From: Actinomyces procaprae
Lineage (GTDB): Bacteria; Actinomycetota; Actinomycetes; Actinomycetales; Actinomycetaceae
Assembly (NCBI RefSeq): GCF_004798665.1
Contig: NZ_CP039292.1
Span: 1,550,001-1,614,000, forward strand
Direction: 5' to 3'
Length of the DNA: 64,000 bases
The translations under genes and the position numbers were made by a program. Of the stretch, positions 7,714 to 16,737 are shown piece by piece. Positions within the stretch are counted from its first letter, which is position 1. Each line of letters opens with the position of its first letter. Below the pieces are notes generated by a model. The model was not told the origin of the DNA. It did not search any database and saw nothing but the letters and a program-made list of their open reading frames with translations.

Positions 7714-8637
7714 TCAGGGAACGATGTAGCCGGCGGCGCGGAAGACCTCGTACCACTGCTCGCGAGTCAGCTCCAGGTCGGAGCCGGCGGCCGCGGCCTC
7801 GACCCGGTCCGGGCGGGTGGTGCCCAGCACCACCTGAATACGGGCGGGGTGGCGGGTGATCCAGGCGGTGGCAATCGCCTCCGGGGTCACGCCGTACTCG
7901 GCGGCCAGGCGGTCCACGACGTCGTTCAGCTCGCCGTAGCGCTCCCGGTTGCCCAGGAACGGGCCGGAGCCGTCACCGGACTGGAAGGGGGACCAGGCCT
8001 GAACTGTGGTGTTGGTCAGGCGGCAGTAGTCGAGGATGCCGTCGGTGCGCACCACCGACTGGTCGTGGCGCATGTTCAGGGCCACGCCCTCGGCGATCAT
8101 GTCCGCATGCGTCAGGGACAGCTGCAGCTGGTTGACGAGCAGCGGCTGGTCCACGGTGGCGCGCAGCAGCTCCAGCTGGCCGCGCGTGTGGTTGGAGACG
8201 CCGAAGTGGCGCACCTTCCCGGAGGCGGCGAGGGAGTCGAAGGCGGCGGCCACTTCCTCCGGCTCGACCAGCGCGTCGGGACGGTGCAGCAGCAACACGT
8301 CCAGGTAGTCGGTTTGCAGCGCCTTGAGGGAGGCGTCGACGGACTCAAGGATGTGCTGGGCGGAGAAGTCGAACCAGCCCCAGCGAATGCCGCACTTGGT
8401 TTGCAGCACCACCTGCTCGCGCTCGGTGGCCGACCAGTTCAGGGCCGAGCCGAAGCGCTCCTCGCAGGCGTGGTCGCGGCCGTAGATGTCGGCGTGGTCG
8501 AACATGGTGATGCCCGCGCCGCGGGCGGTGGCCACCAGGTCGCGGATCTCGGCGTCGCTGAGCTCCTTAATGCGCATCAGGCCGAGGATGAGGTTGGAGG
8601 CGGTCAGGTCGGATGAGCCAATTGGTTGGATTCTCAT
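7714..8637 (-). CDS. Aldo/keto reductase
   Basis: A 307-residue NADPH-dependent oxidoreductase of the AKR TIM-barrel family, YdhF-like. The catalytic tetrad is complete: D47, Y52 (HADIYG), K81 and H118 (LLLHRP). The start is the ATG at 8637; the open frame further upstream is the shadow of pgl. TACCGT lies six bases before the ATG and no Shine-Dalgarno is seen, so the mRNA is probably leaderless. A structured region lies between it and pgl. Substrate unknown. Confidence 0.88.
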   Translation of the reverse strand: MRIQPIGSSDLTASNLILGLMRIKELSDAEIRDLVATARGAGITMFDHADIYGRDHACEERFGSALNWSATEREQVVLQTKCGIRWGWFDFSAQHILESVDASLKALQTDYLDVLLLHRPDALVEPEEVAAAFDSLAASGKVRHFGVSNHTRGQLELLRATVDQPLLVNQLQLSLTHADMIAEGVALNMRHDQSVVRTDGILDYCRLTNTTVQAWSPFQSGDGSGPFLGNRERYGELNDVVDRLAAEYGVTPEAIATAWITRHPARIQVVLGTTRPDRVEAAAAGSDLELTREQWYEVFRAAGYIVP

Positions 8638-8643
8638 ACAAAT

Positions 8644-8649
8644 ACGGTA
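8644..8649 (-). promoter_or_regulatory. Leaderless -10 box of the aldo/keto reductase
   Basis: On the minus strand TACCGT is followed by six bases and then the ATG at 8637, the spacing expected when transcription starts at the start codon. No clear -35. Confidence 0.45.
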
Positions 8650-8687
8650 TCCGAGTCGCGTTCGTCTGTATAGGCGCAACCCGCGGG

Positions 8688-8735
8688 TGTCCACAGGCCC
8701 GCCCGAGGGCCCGCCGCAGGCGGTGCCTGTGGACA
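8688..8735. other. Structured intergenic element, possible three-way junction
   Basis: An 11-bp perfect stem (TGTCCACAGGC 8688-8698 with 8725-8735) encloses two small hairpins: GCC-CGAG-GGC (about 8702-8709) and CCGCC-GCA-GGCGG (8711-8723). It lies after the pgl stop and before the next gene on the same strand. It may serve as the terminator of zwf-opcA-pgl or as a structured RNA. Confidence 0.45.
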
Positions 8736-8788
8736 TCGGCGAGTGCCTCGGGCCGGCTCGGGCGCGGGGCGGACGGAATCGGTCCGGA

Positions 8789-9571
8789 TCAGGCGGGCAC
8801 GCCGGCGGCGGCCGCCCGGTCCAAGTACCAGACGGTCTGCTCGCCCCGGGCACCCGAGGCCGGGGCGAGGACGATATCGGGCGCTCCCAGGCCCTTCGTC
8901 GCCGCCTCGACCTTGCCTGCGCCCCCGGCGACCACCAGCACGTGGCGTGCGCGGTGCAGCACGTCGAAGGTGAAGGAAACGCGCTCGGGCGGCGGCTTGG
9001 GGGAGTCGTGCACGGCGACGACATCCGCTCCAGTGGTGGGCGCGGCCGGGTGCCCCGGGAACAGTGAGCACACGTGCGCGTCCGGGCCGAGCCCCAGGTG
9101 CACGACGTCGAAGCGGCCGTCCGCGGGGCCGTGCCGGTGGAAGTCGTCCGCGAGCGCTCGGGCCGCGGCATCCACGGAGTCGACCTGCTCGGGTCCCAGG
9201 AGCCGATGCACGTTGCCCTCAGGCAGGCCGGCGGCCAGCAGGCCCGCTACCAGCAGGTCATTGCGGTCGGCGTCGCCCGCAGGGACGAAGCGCTCGTCGC
9301 CCTCCCACAGGTGGATCAGGTCCAGCCCTGCAGCAGGCGTTATGCCCGCGTCGGACAGGGCCGCCGGGAGCGCGGCGGCGAGCGCCTCGCCGCCGGAGCC
9401 ACCGGTCAGCGCCAGATGGGCGCAGCCGCGCTCAGCGCAAGCGGCGGCCAGCAGCCGGGCGGTGAGTCGGGCTGCGGCCATGGCCGCCTCGGCGAGTGTC
9501 TCGTGCACCATCACGGCCGCAGCGGGCAGGGCGGCGGCAGCGGCGTTGATGGCGGCGGCGTTCGTGTTCAA
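8789..9571 (-). CDS. pgl: 6-phosphogluconolactonase
   Basis: A 260-residue enzyme that hydrolyses 6-phosphoglucono-delta-lactone in the oxidative pentose phosphate pathway. Family motifs are LALTGGSGG near residue 54, LWEGDERFVP near 90 and the HLGLGPDAHVCSLFPGH block near 155-171, normally carrying catalytic His and Gly residues. The start is TTG at 9571, overlapping the opcA stop by 4 bp, with GAAGGGA upstream; a later GTG/ATG (residues 20-21) is possible. It is the third gene of zwf-opcA-pgl, so it is made together with the preceding enzyme. Confidence 0.92.
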   Translation of the reverse strand: MNTNAAAINAAAAALPAAAVMVHETLAEAAMAAARLTARLLAAACAERGCAHLALTGGSGGEALAAALPAALSDAGITPAAGLDLIHLWEGDERFVPAGDADRNDLLVAGLLAAGLPEGNVHRLLGPEQVDSVDAAARALADDFHRHGPADGRFDVVHLGLGPDAHVCSLFPGHPAAPTTGADVVAVHDSPKPPPERVSFTFDVLHRARHVLVVAGGAGKVEAATKGLGAPDIVLAPASGARGEQTVWYLDRAAAAGVPA

Positions 9572-10563
9572 AGATCGGTCCCTTCTTCGGCGTCGGCGGT
9601 TAGCGCGGAGTCCTTCAGGAAGGTGGCCAGAACCTCCTCATAGACGAGGTCGGGGCTCAGTCTGCGCAACTCCTCATTCATGGTGGCCACGGGCTCACGG
9701 CGGGCCATGGTCACGACCTGTGGGCGCTCGATGCCGGGACGGGTGATCATCACCCGTTCGTGATCCTTGCGGGTGATCACCAGGTCGCCGGAGTCCGTGC
9801 GCACGGTGATGGTGGCGATCCCGGGGATGTCGGGGGCGTCCACTCGCTCCACAGCTACGCCCAGGCGCAGTCGCAGCCAGCGGATCATCAGGGACACCGA
9901 GGCGTTGTGCGGCTCGCCGGCGACGACCACTCCCCGAATCTCCCCGGCGCACAGCAGCGAGTCCAGCGTGGACGCGACCATGGCGCGCCACAGGGTGATG
10001 CGGGTCCAGGCCAGGTCGATGTCGCCGCGCGTGTACTCGGGGGCCAGGGCCGCCAGGGCGGAGGACGGGTCCGGCTGAGAGGGCGTGTTGGTGATGCGGG
10101 TAGTGGCCAGCGCTCCGAGCGGACTGGTGGCGGGCCGCGTCGGCGGCGCATACGGCCACCAGGTGACCACGGGCACGTCAGGGAGGAGGAAGGGCACCAC
10201 CAGGGTGTCGGCGTGGCGTGCCGCCTCGCCCTCCGGGAACAGCACCAGCGTCTCGCCGGCCCCGGCGTCGTGCCCGATCCGGATCTCGGCGTCAAGATGG
10301 CCGACGGTCGCATCCGGGCGGTGCCCGTTGTGCCGCCGGTCGTCGTCGTCGGCGTCGCCGTCGGCGCTGGTCGGCGACACGACCGCGACGATGCGGCAGG
10401 GGTGGTCGAGGCTGGCCCCATGGGCCGCCACCAGGGCGTCCTCAAGACCGGCGCGGTCGGTGTCGATCACCAGTGTGAGCACGCGTGAGCCGCTGCTGAC
10501 TCCCTCGGACAGGAGCGTGGAGACGATCTCGTCGGTGGTGGTCTCGGTGAGCCTGATGATCAT
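9568..10563 (-). CDS. opcA: Glucose-6-phosphate dehydrogenase assembly protein OpcA
   Basis: A 331-residue OpcA, known from cyanobacteria and actinobacteria to be needed for assembly or activation of G6PDH. The sequence shows family features such as MIIRLTETTTDEIVSTL at the N-terminus, the RIVAVVSP strand, VPFLLPDVPVVTWWP in the middle and a C-terminal DLVYEEVL segment. The ATG at 10563 overlaps the zwf stop as ATGA, so zwf and opcA are translationally coupled, which fits a stoichiometric complex. An upstream TTG at 10575 is less likely. Confidence 0.93.
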   Translation of the reverse strand: MIIRLTETTTDEIVSTLLSEGVSSGSRVLTLVIDTDRAGLEDALVAAHGASLDHPCRIVAVVSPTSADGDADDDDRRHNGHRPDATVGHLDAEIRIGHDAGAGETLVLFPEGEAARHADTLVVPFLLPDVPVVTWWPYAPPTRPATSPLGALATTRITNTPSQPDPSSALAALAPEYTRGDIDLAWTRITLWRAMVASTLDSLLCAGEIRGVVVAGEPHNASVSLMIRWLRLRLGVAVERVDAPDIPGIATITVRTDSGDLVITRKDHERVMITRPGIERPQVVTMARREPVATMNEELRRLSPDLVYEEVLATFLKDSALTADAEEGTDL

Positions 10564-12161
10564 GAACGCCTCCAAATGCGGCCGTCGCGGGCAAGCAGGT
10601 CGTGGGCGGTCGGCGGGCCCCAGGAGCCGGGCCGGTAGCCCTCCGGCGCCCCATTGGCGGCCCAGTGCTCGATCACCGGGTCGAGGATCCGCCAGGACAG
10701 GTCCACCTCGCGCTGCTGGGGGAACAGCGGTGCGTCACCGAGCAGCGCGTCCAGGATGAGCCGCTCGTAGGCCTCCGGAGACTCCTCGTTGAAGGATGCG
10801 CCGTAGCCGAAGTTCATGGTCACGTCGCGCAGCTCCATCTGCGTACCGGGGACCTTCGAGGCCATGCGCATGGTGATGCCCTCATCCGGCTGGATGCGCA
10901 GCACGATGGTGTTCGCGCCCAGGCCGGCCGTGGCCGCGTCGTTGAAGGGCAGGAAGGGGGGCCGCTTGAACACCACGGCCACCTCCGTCACCCGCCGTGC
11001 CAGCCGCTTGCCGGTGCGCAGGTAGAACGGGACGCCCGCCCAGCGGCGGTTGGCGATCTCCAGGCGCACGGCGGCGAAGGTCTCCGTGCGGGAGTCATCC
11101 GCCACGCCGTCCTCCTCGAGGTACCCGCGCACGGGGACACCGCCCTGGAAGCCGGCCTCGTAGCGGCCGCGGGCGGTGGTCGCGTCCAGGTCGAGCTCGC
11201 CCGCCCGCTCCAGCTTCACCGCGGCCAGCACCTTCTCCTTCTCGGAGCGGATGGCGGAGGCGCGCATGCTGATCGGCTCCTCCATGGCGGTCAGGGCCAG
11301 CAGCTGCAGCAGGTGGTTCTGGATGACGTCCCGCGCAGAGCCGATCGTGTCGTAGTAGCCGGCCCGGGTGCCGATGCCGATGTCCTCCGCCATGGTGATC
11401 TGGACGTGGTCCACGTACCGCTGGTTCCACAGGGGCTCGAACATCGTGTTGGCGAAGCGCAGCGCCAGAATGTTCTGCACCGTCTCCTTGCCCAGGTAGT
11501 GGTCCACGCGGAAGACGTCGTCCGGGCGCACGATCCGGGAGACGACGGCGTCCAGCTCCTGCGCGCTGGCGCGGTTGTGGCCGAAGGGCTTCTCAATGAT
11601 CACCCGCCGCCAGGAGCCCGGTACCTCGTCGACCAGGCCGGAGGCGGCCACGTGCTCGGTGACGGCGGAGAACCAGGCCGGGGGCACCGACAGGTAGAAG
11701 GCGCGGTTGCCGCCGGTGCCGCGGGTGGCGTCCAGGCCGGTGACGGTGCGCGTCAGCCGCCCATAAGCGGCGTCGTCGTCGAAGGAGGCCAGCTCGACGA
11801 ACCGCATGCCGGCGGCCAGCTGGTCCCAGATCGCCTGCCGCCACGGAGTGCGGGCGCCGCCGCGCACCGCCTCGGCCACGTAGGCGCGCATGTCGTCGTC
11901 GGACCAGTGGCGCCGCCCCACGCCCACCAGCGAGAAGCTGGGGGAGAGCAGGCCGCGGTTGGCCAGGTCGTATATGGCCGGCAGCAGCTTGCGCCTGGCG
12001 AGGTCGCCGGTGATGCCGAACATGACCAGCACGCACGGGTCGGCGATACGGGGCAGACGTAGGTCGCGGGCATCCAGCAACGGATTGCCCCGCAACCCTG
12101 TGGCGCCAGCCGGGGCGCCTCCGGACGGGGTGAGTGCAGTAGAGGTTTGGGGCAGGTCCAC
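10560..12161 (-). CDS. zwf: Glucose-6-phosphate 1-dehydrogenase
   Basis: A 533-residue enzyme oxidising glucose 6-phosphate to 6-phosphogluconolactone with NADP+. The N-terminal dinucleotide motif FGITGDLARRKLLPAIYDL and the substrate/catalytic motif RVDHYLGKE are intact, and the C-terminal G6PDH domain is complete. The start chosen is GTG at 12161, with AGAAGG five bases upstream; the longer open frame upstream is non-coding. It is the first gene of zwf-opcA-pgl and diverges from gnd across a 319-bp gap, so the whole oxidative branch is gathered here. Confidence 0.95.
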   Translation of the reverse strand: MDLPQTSTALTPSGGAPAGATGLRGNPLLDARDLRLPRIADPCVLVMFGITGDLARRKLLPAIYDLANRGLLSPSFSLVGVGRRHWSDDDMRAYVAEAVRGGARTPWRQAIWDQLAAGMRFVELASFDDDAAYGRLTRTVTGLDATRGTGGNRAFYLSVPPAWFSAVTEHVAASGLVDEVPGSWRRVIIEKPFGHNRASAQELDAVVSRIVRPDDVFRVDHYLGKETVQNILALRFANTMFEPLWNQRYVDHVQITMAEDIGIGTRAGYYDTIGSARDVIQNHLLQLLALTAMEEPISMRASAIRSEKEKVLAAVKLERAGELDLDATTARGRYEAGFQGGVPVRGYLEEDGVADDSRTETFAAVRLEIANRRWAGVPFYLRTGKRLARRVTEVAVVFKRPPFLPFNDAATAGLGANTIVLRIQPDEGITMRMASKVPGTQMELRDVTMNFGYGASFNEESPEAYERLILDALLGDAPLFPQQREVDLSWRILDPVIEHWAANGAPEGYRPGSWGPPTAHDLLARDGRIWRRS

Positions 12162-12480
12162 GGGTGCCTTCTGCGCCTTCCTGATTCTTCTTCCCTGGCA
12201 GTGACTTCGACCCGGCTCCGCTCCCGCGCGGATGCGCAACAGGCGGCGGGGCCGCGACGCGGAGCCGGTAGCCCCCACTCTAAAACGCGGGGCGGCCGGG
12301 GCGCCGCGCGCGTCGGCCGGCAGGGGGTGCCTGACAGGGCCGGTCACGACGCGCGGCCGCCGTGCGCCGAGGCGGGCGCAACGGTAGGCTCTACGGGCCT
12401 CGGGTGCGCGGCCCGCGCCGCGCCCAGCCACTACCCGATCCCACAACCACGGCCCGGCTGACGGGCAGAAGGGGATATCG
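12162..12480. other. Divergent zwf / gnd intergenic region
   Basis: 319 bases without a gene, very GC-rich. It must hold both divergent promoters, but no convincing -35/-10 pair could be fixed. The zwf side has AGAAGG before the GTG and the gnd side AGAAGGGG before the ATG. Confidence 0.5.
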
Positions 12481-13968
12481 ATGAGTTCAGCGAGCGACTT
12501 CGTCCCGCAGCCGGCATCGGCGGACATCGGTGTTTACGGCTTGGGGGTGATGGGCGCGAACCTCGCCCGCAACCTGGCCCGCCACGGTCACTCCGTCGCG
12601 GTCTTCAACCGCACTCCCGCCCGCACCGAGCGGCTCATCGACACCCACGGCGGCGAGGGCGAGTTCGTTCCGGCGGCCGACCCGGCCGCCTTCGTGGCCT
12701 CGCTGCGTCGGCCGCGCGCGGTCATCATCATGGTGCAGGCGGGTGCGGGCACGGAGGCCGTGATCGAGCAGCTGCGTGAGCTGCTCGAGCCGGGCGACAT
12801 CATCGTCGATGCCGGCAACACCTACTACCAGGACACCGAGCGCCGTGAGGAGTCGCTGCGGGAGCAGGGCATTCACTTCGTCGGCATGGGGGGTCTCCGG
12901 CGGCGAGGAGGGGGCGCTGCTGGGACCGTCGATCATGCCGGGCGGAACCGCTGCCTCCTACGAGCGCCTCGGGCCGCTGCTGGAGTCCATCTCCGCCCAC
13001 GTCGACGGCGTACCGTGCTGCACGCACGTCGGCCCCGGCGGCGCCGGCCACTTCGTGAAGATGGTGCACAACGGCATCGAGTACGCCGACATGCAGCTTA
13101 TCGCCGAGGCCTACGACCTGCTCTGCGGCGAGTGGCCGGGATGAGCGTCCCCGAGATCGCCGGCGTCTTCCGCGACTGGAAGCGCTCCGAGCTGGACTCA
13201 TACCTGATCGACGTCACCGCCGAGGTCCTCGACCGGGTGGATCCTGCCACCGGCGCCCCGTTCGTCGACGTGATCGTGGACGCCGCCGGGCAGAAGGGCA
13301 CGGGCGCCTGGACCACTCGCACCGCACTGGAGCTCGGGGTGGCCGTCCCCGCCATCGCCGAGGCCACCTTCGCGCGCGCCGCATCCTCCTCGACGGCGCA
13401 GCGCGCCGCGGTGCGCCAGGCCGGCCTGGAGGCAGGCACCACGGGTGCCGGGATCTCCTCCGCGGCCGAGCGCGCCGCCTTCGTAGACTCCGTCCGCCAG
13501 GCCCTGTACGGCTCCAAGATCGCCGCCTACGCCCAGGGCTTCGACGAGATCGCCACCGCCTCCGCCGAGCACGGCTGGGACGTGGACCTGGGCGCAATGG
13601 CCAGGATCTGGCGCGGCGGGTGCATCATCCGTGCCCGCTTCCTGGACGACATCACCCGTGCCTACGGTGACGACCCCAAGCTCGCCAGCCTCCTGACCGC
13701 GCCGGTGTTCGCGGACGCGCTGCGCGAGGTCCTGCCCGCATGGCGTGAGGTCGTCGCCATCGCGGCCCGGGCGGGCGTGGCGGCGCCGGCATTCGCCGCA
13801 TCGCTTGCATACATCGACCAGCTGCGCGCCGAGCGGCTGCCCGCCGCGCTGATTCAGGGACAGCGGGACTTCTTCGGCTCACACACCTACCACCGGGTAG
13901 ACGACCCGGAGGGCGTGTACCACGTGCTGTGGGCGGAGCCGGGTCGGGCAGAGCAGCGGTGGAACTGA
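12481..13968 (+). pseudogene. gnd: 6-phosphogluconate dehydrogenase with two compensating frameshifts
   Basis: Decarboxylating 6-phosphogluconate dehydrogenase, homologous along its whole length, but the frame changes twice. Residues 1-136 read as the NADP-binding domain (GVYGLGVMGANLARNLA, NRTPARTE). At the G6 run 12888-12893 one G too many shifts the frame. The conserved block then continues in the +1 frame: [19 protein letters not shown], then [16 protein letters not shown] with the catalytic lysine. Near 13131-13136 one base is missing, which restores the original frame at [12 protein letters not shown] and the normal C-terminal domain. Read without shifting, about 80 residues including the active site become arginine-rich nonsense. 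Either two sequencing errors in G-rich runs or a true pseudogene. RBS AGAAGGGG precedes the ATG. Confidence 0.85.
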
Positions 13969-14027
13969 TGCGGGCCGAACCAGAGTCAGGTCCGGAGCGA
14001 ACAGCTCGTTGATTCGCGGCCCGCACA

Positions 14028-14058
14028 TTGCGGCGGCGCATCACGGCAACGGTATGGT
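14028..14058 (+). promoter_or_regulatory. Candidate promoter of the garA-ftsR operon
   Basis: TTGCGG (14028-14033) and TATGGT (14053-14058) are separated by 19 bp, about 47 bp before the ATG at 14105, in the gap after gnd. Confidence 0.4.
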
Positions 14059-14104
14059 GGAACCACAGCGGTGCGACGGGCACCGCCCGACCGGAGGGGA
14101 ACAG

Positions 14105-14563
14105 ATGTCGAGTACGCCGATGGAACCGGATCCCACCTCGACTCAGGCCTTTGGGGCCGTGGGTGTCCCGGTGGAGCCCGAGCTCCCGTCCGTGGGTATC
14201 TCCCCGCAGGACCGCGCCGCCATCGCGGCGCTCCCGCCGGGGACCGCGCTGCTGCTGGTGCAGCAGGGGCCGACCACGGGTGCGCGCTTCCTGCTCGACT
14301 CGGCCGAGAGCACGGAGACCACTGTGGGCCGCCACCCCCGCGCGGACATCTTCCTCGACGACGTGACGGTTTCACGCAAGCACGCCTTGTTCACCGCGCT
14401 GCCCGACGGCGGTTTCTCCGTGCGCGATCAGGGTTCTCTCAATGGCACCTACGTGAACCGGCAGCGCGTCGAGCAGGCTGCACTGCGTGCGGGAGACGAG
14501 GTCCAGATCGGTAAGTACCGGATGACCTACCACCCCTCGCCGCGGCATCGGGCCGCCCAGTGA
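14105..14563 (+). CDS. garA: FHA-domain protein, GarA/OdhI-like
   Basis: A 152-residue protein with a threonine-containing disordered N-terminus (DPTSTQAF, T11 and T13) and one forkhead-associated domain: TTVGRHPRADIFLDD, VSRKHALF and GSLNGTYVN cover the phosphothreonine-binding loops. GarA/OdhI proteins are phosphorylated by Ser/Thr kinases at an N-terminal threonine, fold back on their own FHA domain, and control 2-oxoglutarate dehydrogenase and glutamate metabolism. The gene order that follows (MerR, bifunctional nuclease, MerR) is that of Rv1827-Rv1830, which supports the assignment. The exact ETTS phosphosite is not conserved. ATG at 14105 with GGAGGGG upstream. Confidence 0.8.
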   Translation: MSSTPMEPDPTSTQAFGAVGVPVEPELPSVGISPQDRAAIAALPPGTALLLVQQGPTTGARFLLDSAESTETTVGRHPRADIFLDDVTVSRKHALFTALPDGGFSVRDQGSLNGTYVNRQRVEQAALRAGDEVQIGKYRMTYHPSPRHRAAQ

Positions 14564-15300
14564 CCAGCGTCGCTGCCAGGCGCGCAGCCGACGGGCCTGC
14601 GCGCGAGGCGAAGCTCGATCCCTGGCCGCGGGGAGTGTCCCGCGAGCCCGCCATGAAGATCGGGGAGGTAGTCGAGCTCCTCAAGGGGGAGTTCCCCGCC
14701 CTGTCGGTCTCCAAGGTCCGGTACCTGGAGTCCGAGGGCCTCATCTCCCCGCACCGGGTAGGCAACGGTTACAGGCGCTACTCGAAGGCCGATGTTGAGC
14801 GGCTGCGCTACGCCCTCACCGCGCAGCGCGACGAGTACCTGCCCCTGTCGGTCATCCGCGAGCGCCTGCAGGAACTGGACGGTGCCGTCAATGCGCCGCC
14901 GCCCGCCCCCGTCGCCCGGGTGGTGGCATCCGGCGGGCACGCGGTCTCCGGTGCCCTTGACGCCGCTGATCTGGTGCACCACTCGGGGGCCACCCTGGAG
15001 CAGATCGAAGAACTGGTGGCCATAGGCGTGATCACGCCGGATGCTCACGGGCACTTCGACTCCCGTGCGCTCACCACCGTCTCGCTCGCGCTGCGGGCGG
15101 GCCGACTGGGTATCCCGCTGCGCAACCTGAGGGCTGTGCGCAGCGCCGCTGAGCGTGAGGCCGATGCGATCGACTTGGCGACCCAGCACAAGCGCAACCG
15201 GTCGAGGAATGCGGGTGAGGACGCTGCCGCGGAACTCGCAGGCGTGCTCGCAGACTTGCATGCCAGCCTGCTGCACCACGCAGTGGAGGCACTGCGCTGA
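14560..15300 (+). CDS. ftsR: MerR family regulator, FtsR type
   Basis: A 246-residue regulator starting at GTG 14560, overlapping the FHA stop by 4 bp (GTGA). A 31-residue leader precedes a MerR winged helix (about 32-100) containing MKIGEVVELLKGEFPALSVSKVRYLES and GYRRYSKADVERL, then an alanine/proline linker and a second helical domain with LEQIEELVAIGVITPD. It matches the Rv1828 / C. glutamicum FtsR group, reported to activate ftsZ expression. Position in the garA block agrees. Confidence 0.85.
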   Translation: MTSVAARRAADGPAREAKLDPWPRGVSREPAMKIGEVVELLKGEFPALSVSKVRYLESEGLISPHRVGNGYRRYSKADVERLRYALTAQRDEYLPLSVIRERLQELDGAVNAPPPAPVARVVASGGHAVSGALDAADLVHHSGATLEQIEELVAIGVITPDAHGHFDSRALTTVSLALRAGRLGIPLRNLRAVRSAAEREADAIDLATQHKRNRSRNAGEDAAAELAGVLADLHASLLHHAVEALR

Positions 15301-15375
15301 ACCGCGGAGCCGGCCGCCCGAGTCGCAAACAGCACACGTAGCGCTGTTCCCGGGACAGCAGCGTCGTCGGCCGCA

Positions 15376-15381
15376 TAGATT
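15376..15381 (+). promoter_or_regulatory. Leaderless -10 box of the bifunctional nuclease gene
   Basis: TAGATT followed by seven bases and then the GTG at 15389. No Shine-Dalgarno is present, consistent with a leaderless transcript starting within the garA block. Confidence 0.5.
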
Positions 15382-15388
15382 ATGTGGC

Positions 15389-15865
15389 GTGCGGACCATG
15401 ACGCTCATGGGAATACGTTCAACGGTCCCAGACTCGGGCCTGGTCGCTGTCCTGATGGAGGACGGTGGCCCGGGCATGCTCGCCGTGCCCGTCGGTGCCC
15501 GGGACGGCCTCCTGCTGAGTGCGCCGGAATGGTCCAGTGGCCCGAGCTGGGCCCCCTTCCTGTCCGCCTGCGTGGATGCCTTCGGATCGACGGTGCTCCA
15601 TGTGGTGCTCGACGTCGATGCGGATGGCGGCATGTGTGCCTCGGCCGCACTCGATACCGATACCCCCGCCCAGTCGACGGCGGTGCCCTGCACGCCCAGT
15701 GATGCCCTGGTGCTCGCTCGCACTCTGGGCGTACCGATACTCGCCACCAGTGCGCTGCTACGGATACGCGGCCTCGACCTGGGTGAGGAGGCGCTGCAGC
15801 GTCGTCTGCGGCAGTGGCGCCGGGTGCTGGACGGAATCGTCGCCGAGGATGCCTCTTCCCTGTAG
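15389..15865 (+). CDS. Bifunctional nuclease family protein (DUF151)
   Basis: About 158 residues from GTG 15389 (ATG at 15398 also possible), close to the 164 of Rv1829. The BFN fold is recognisable from the N-terminal strands of the form VAVLMEDGGPGMLAVPVGARDGL and the diagnostic TPSDALVLARTLGVPILATSALL. Members have been described as nucleases or as redox-linked regulators; the function in actinobacteria is not settled. Third gene of the Rv1827-Rv1830-like block. The N-terminal frame upstream overlaps ftsR and is not coding. Confidence 0.85.
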   Translation: MRTMTLMGIRSTVPDSGLVAVLMEDGGPGMLAVPVGARDGLLLSAPEWSSGPSWAPFLSACVDAFGSTVLHVVLDVDADGGMCASAALDTDTPAQSTAVPCTPSDALVLARTLGVPILATSALLRIRGLDLGEEALQRRLRQWRRVLDGIVAEDASSL

Positions 15866-16139
15866 AGCCGCGACACGCGGTACGCGTGTGACTGGTGTGA
15901 TTACTGTTGTGGACTGTGTCACACGACATGTGTGGGATGTGGTGTGTGTGCCGCGCGATTCTGCGTGTCTTGCGCGGTGCGGAAGCCGACCCTGAACCTC
16001 AACCTGAACTCAAAGCCACTCGATCGGCGTGCCAGTCGTTGAGTGAACACCGCTCGGGTTCTATCGTGGTGCCGTGGCCGGGCGGACCGGCCCGTGCGCG
16101 CGCCCCAGCGCGCGTCCCGATGTCGACAGGAGCCGGCCA

Positions 16140-16712
16140 GTGAGCGCCAACGAAGCGAGTCTTCACGCAACCGCACCCCAGCACACGCAGGGGATGCTCT
16201 TCGGCGACCCGCTCCCGCAGCTGGATGTGAACACCGGCTACCGCGGTCCCGTGGCCTGCCGGGCCGCCGGCATCACCTACCGCCAGCTCGACTACTGGGC
16301 GCGCACCGGCCTGGTAGAGCCCTCCATCCGCTCCGCCAAGGGGTCCGGCTCGCAGCGCCTGTACGCCTTCCGCGACATCCTGCTGCTCAAGATCGTGAAG
16401 CGGCTGCTGGACACCGGGGTCTCGCTTCAGCAGATCCGGGTGGCGGTCCAGGCGCTGCACGAGCGCGGCGTCGAGGACCTGACCTCCATCACACTGATGA
16501 GCGACGGCGCCTCGGTATATGAGTGCACGAGCGCGGACGAGGTCGTCGACCTGGTTCAGGGCGGCCAGGGCGTGTTCGGAATCGCGGTGGGGCGTGTCTG
16601 GCACGAGATCGAGGGGTCCCTCGCCGAGTTGCCGGTCGAGCACGCCGCCGACGGCCCCGTCGTCGAGGACGAGCTGGCCAAGCGGCGCGCAGCGCGGCAG
16701 CAGGCGGTGTAG
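16140..16712 (+). CDS. MerR family transcriptional regulator (Rv1830-like)
   Basis: A 190-residue MerR-type protein from GTG 16140 with AGGAG upstream. The winged helix covers about residues 35-105: YRGPVACRAAGITYRQLDYWARTGLVEPS and GSQRLYAFRDILLLKIVKRLLDTGVSLQQIR. A C-terminal effector-like region follows, with no metal-binding cysteines. The mycobacterial homologue is the fourth gene of the garA block and has been linked to replication and cell-cycle control. The 274-bp upstream gap is unusually rich in GTG/TGTG runs and probably carries its own promoter. Confidence 0.87.
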   Translation: MSANEASLHATAPQHTQGMLFGDPLPQLDVNTGYRGPVACRAAGITYRQLDYWARTGLVEPSIRSAKGSGSQRLYAFRDILLLKIVKRLLDTGVSLQQIRVAVQALHERGVEDLTSITLMSDGASVYECTSADEVVDLVQGGQGVFGIAVGRVWHEIEGSLAELPVEHAADGPVVEDELAKRRAARQQAV

Positions 16713-16737
16713 GCGGCCGGTGACCGGGGGCGGGGCC

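Noticed and set aside
8638..9171. Extended reading frame placing the aldo/keto reductase start at 9171
   Set aside because: The extra 178 residues are arginine/proline-rich shadow of pgl; the AKR fold begins at 8637.
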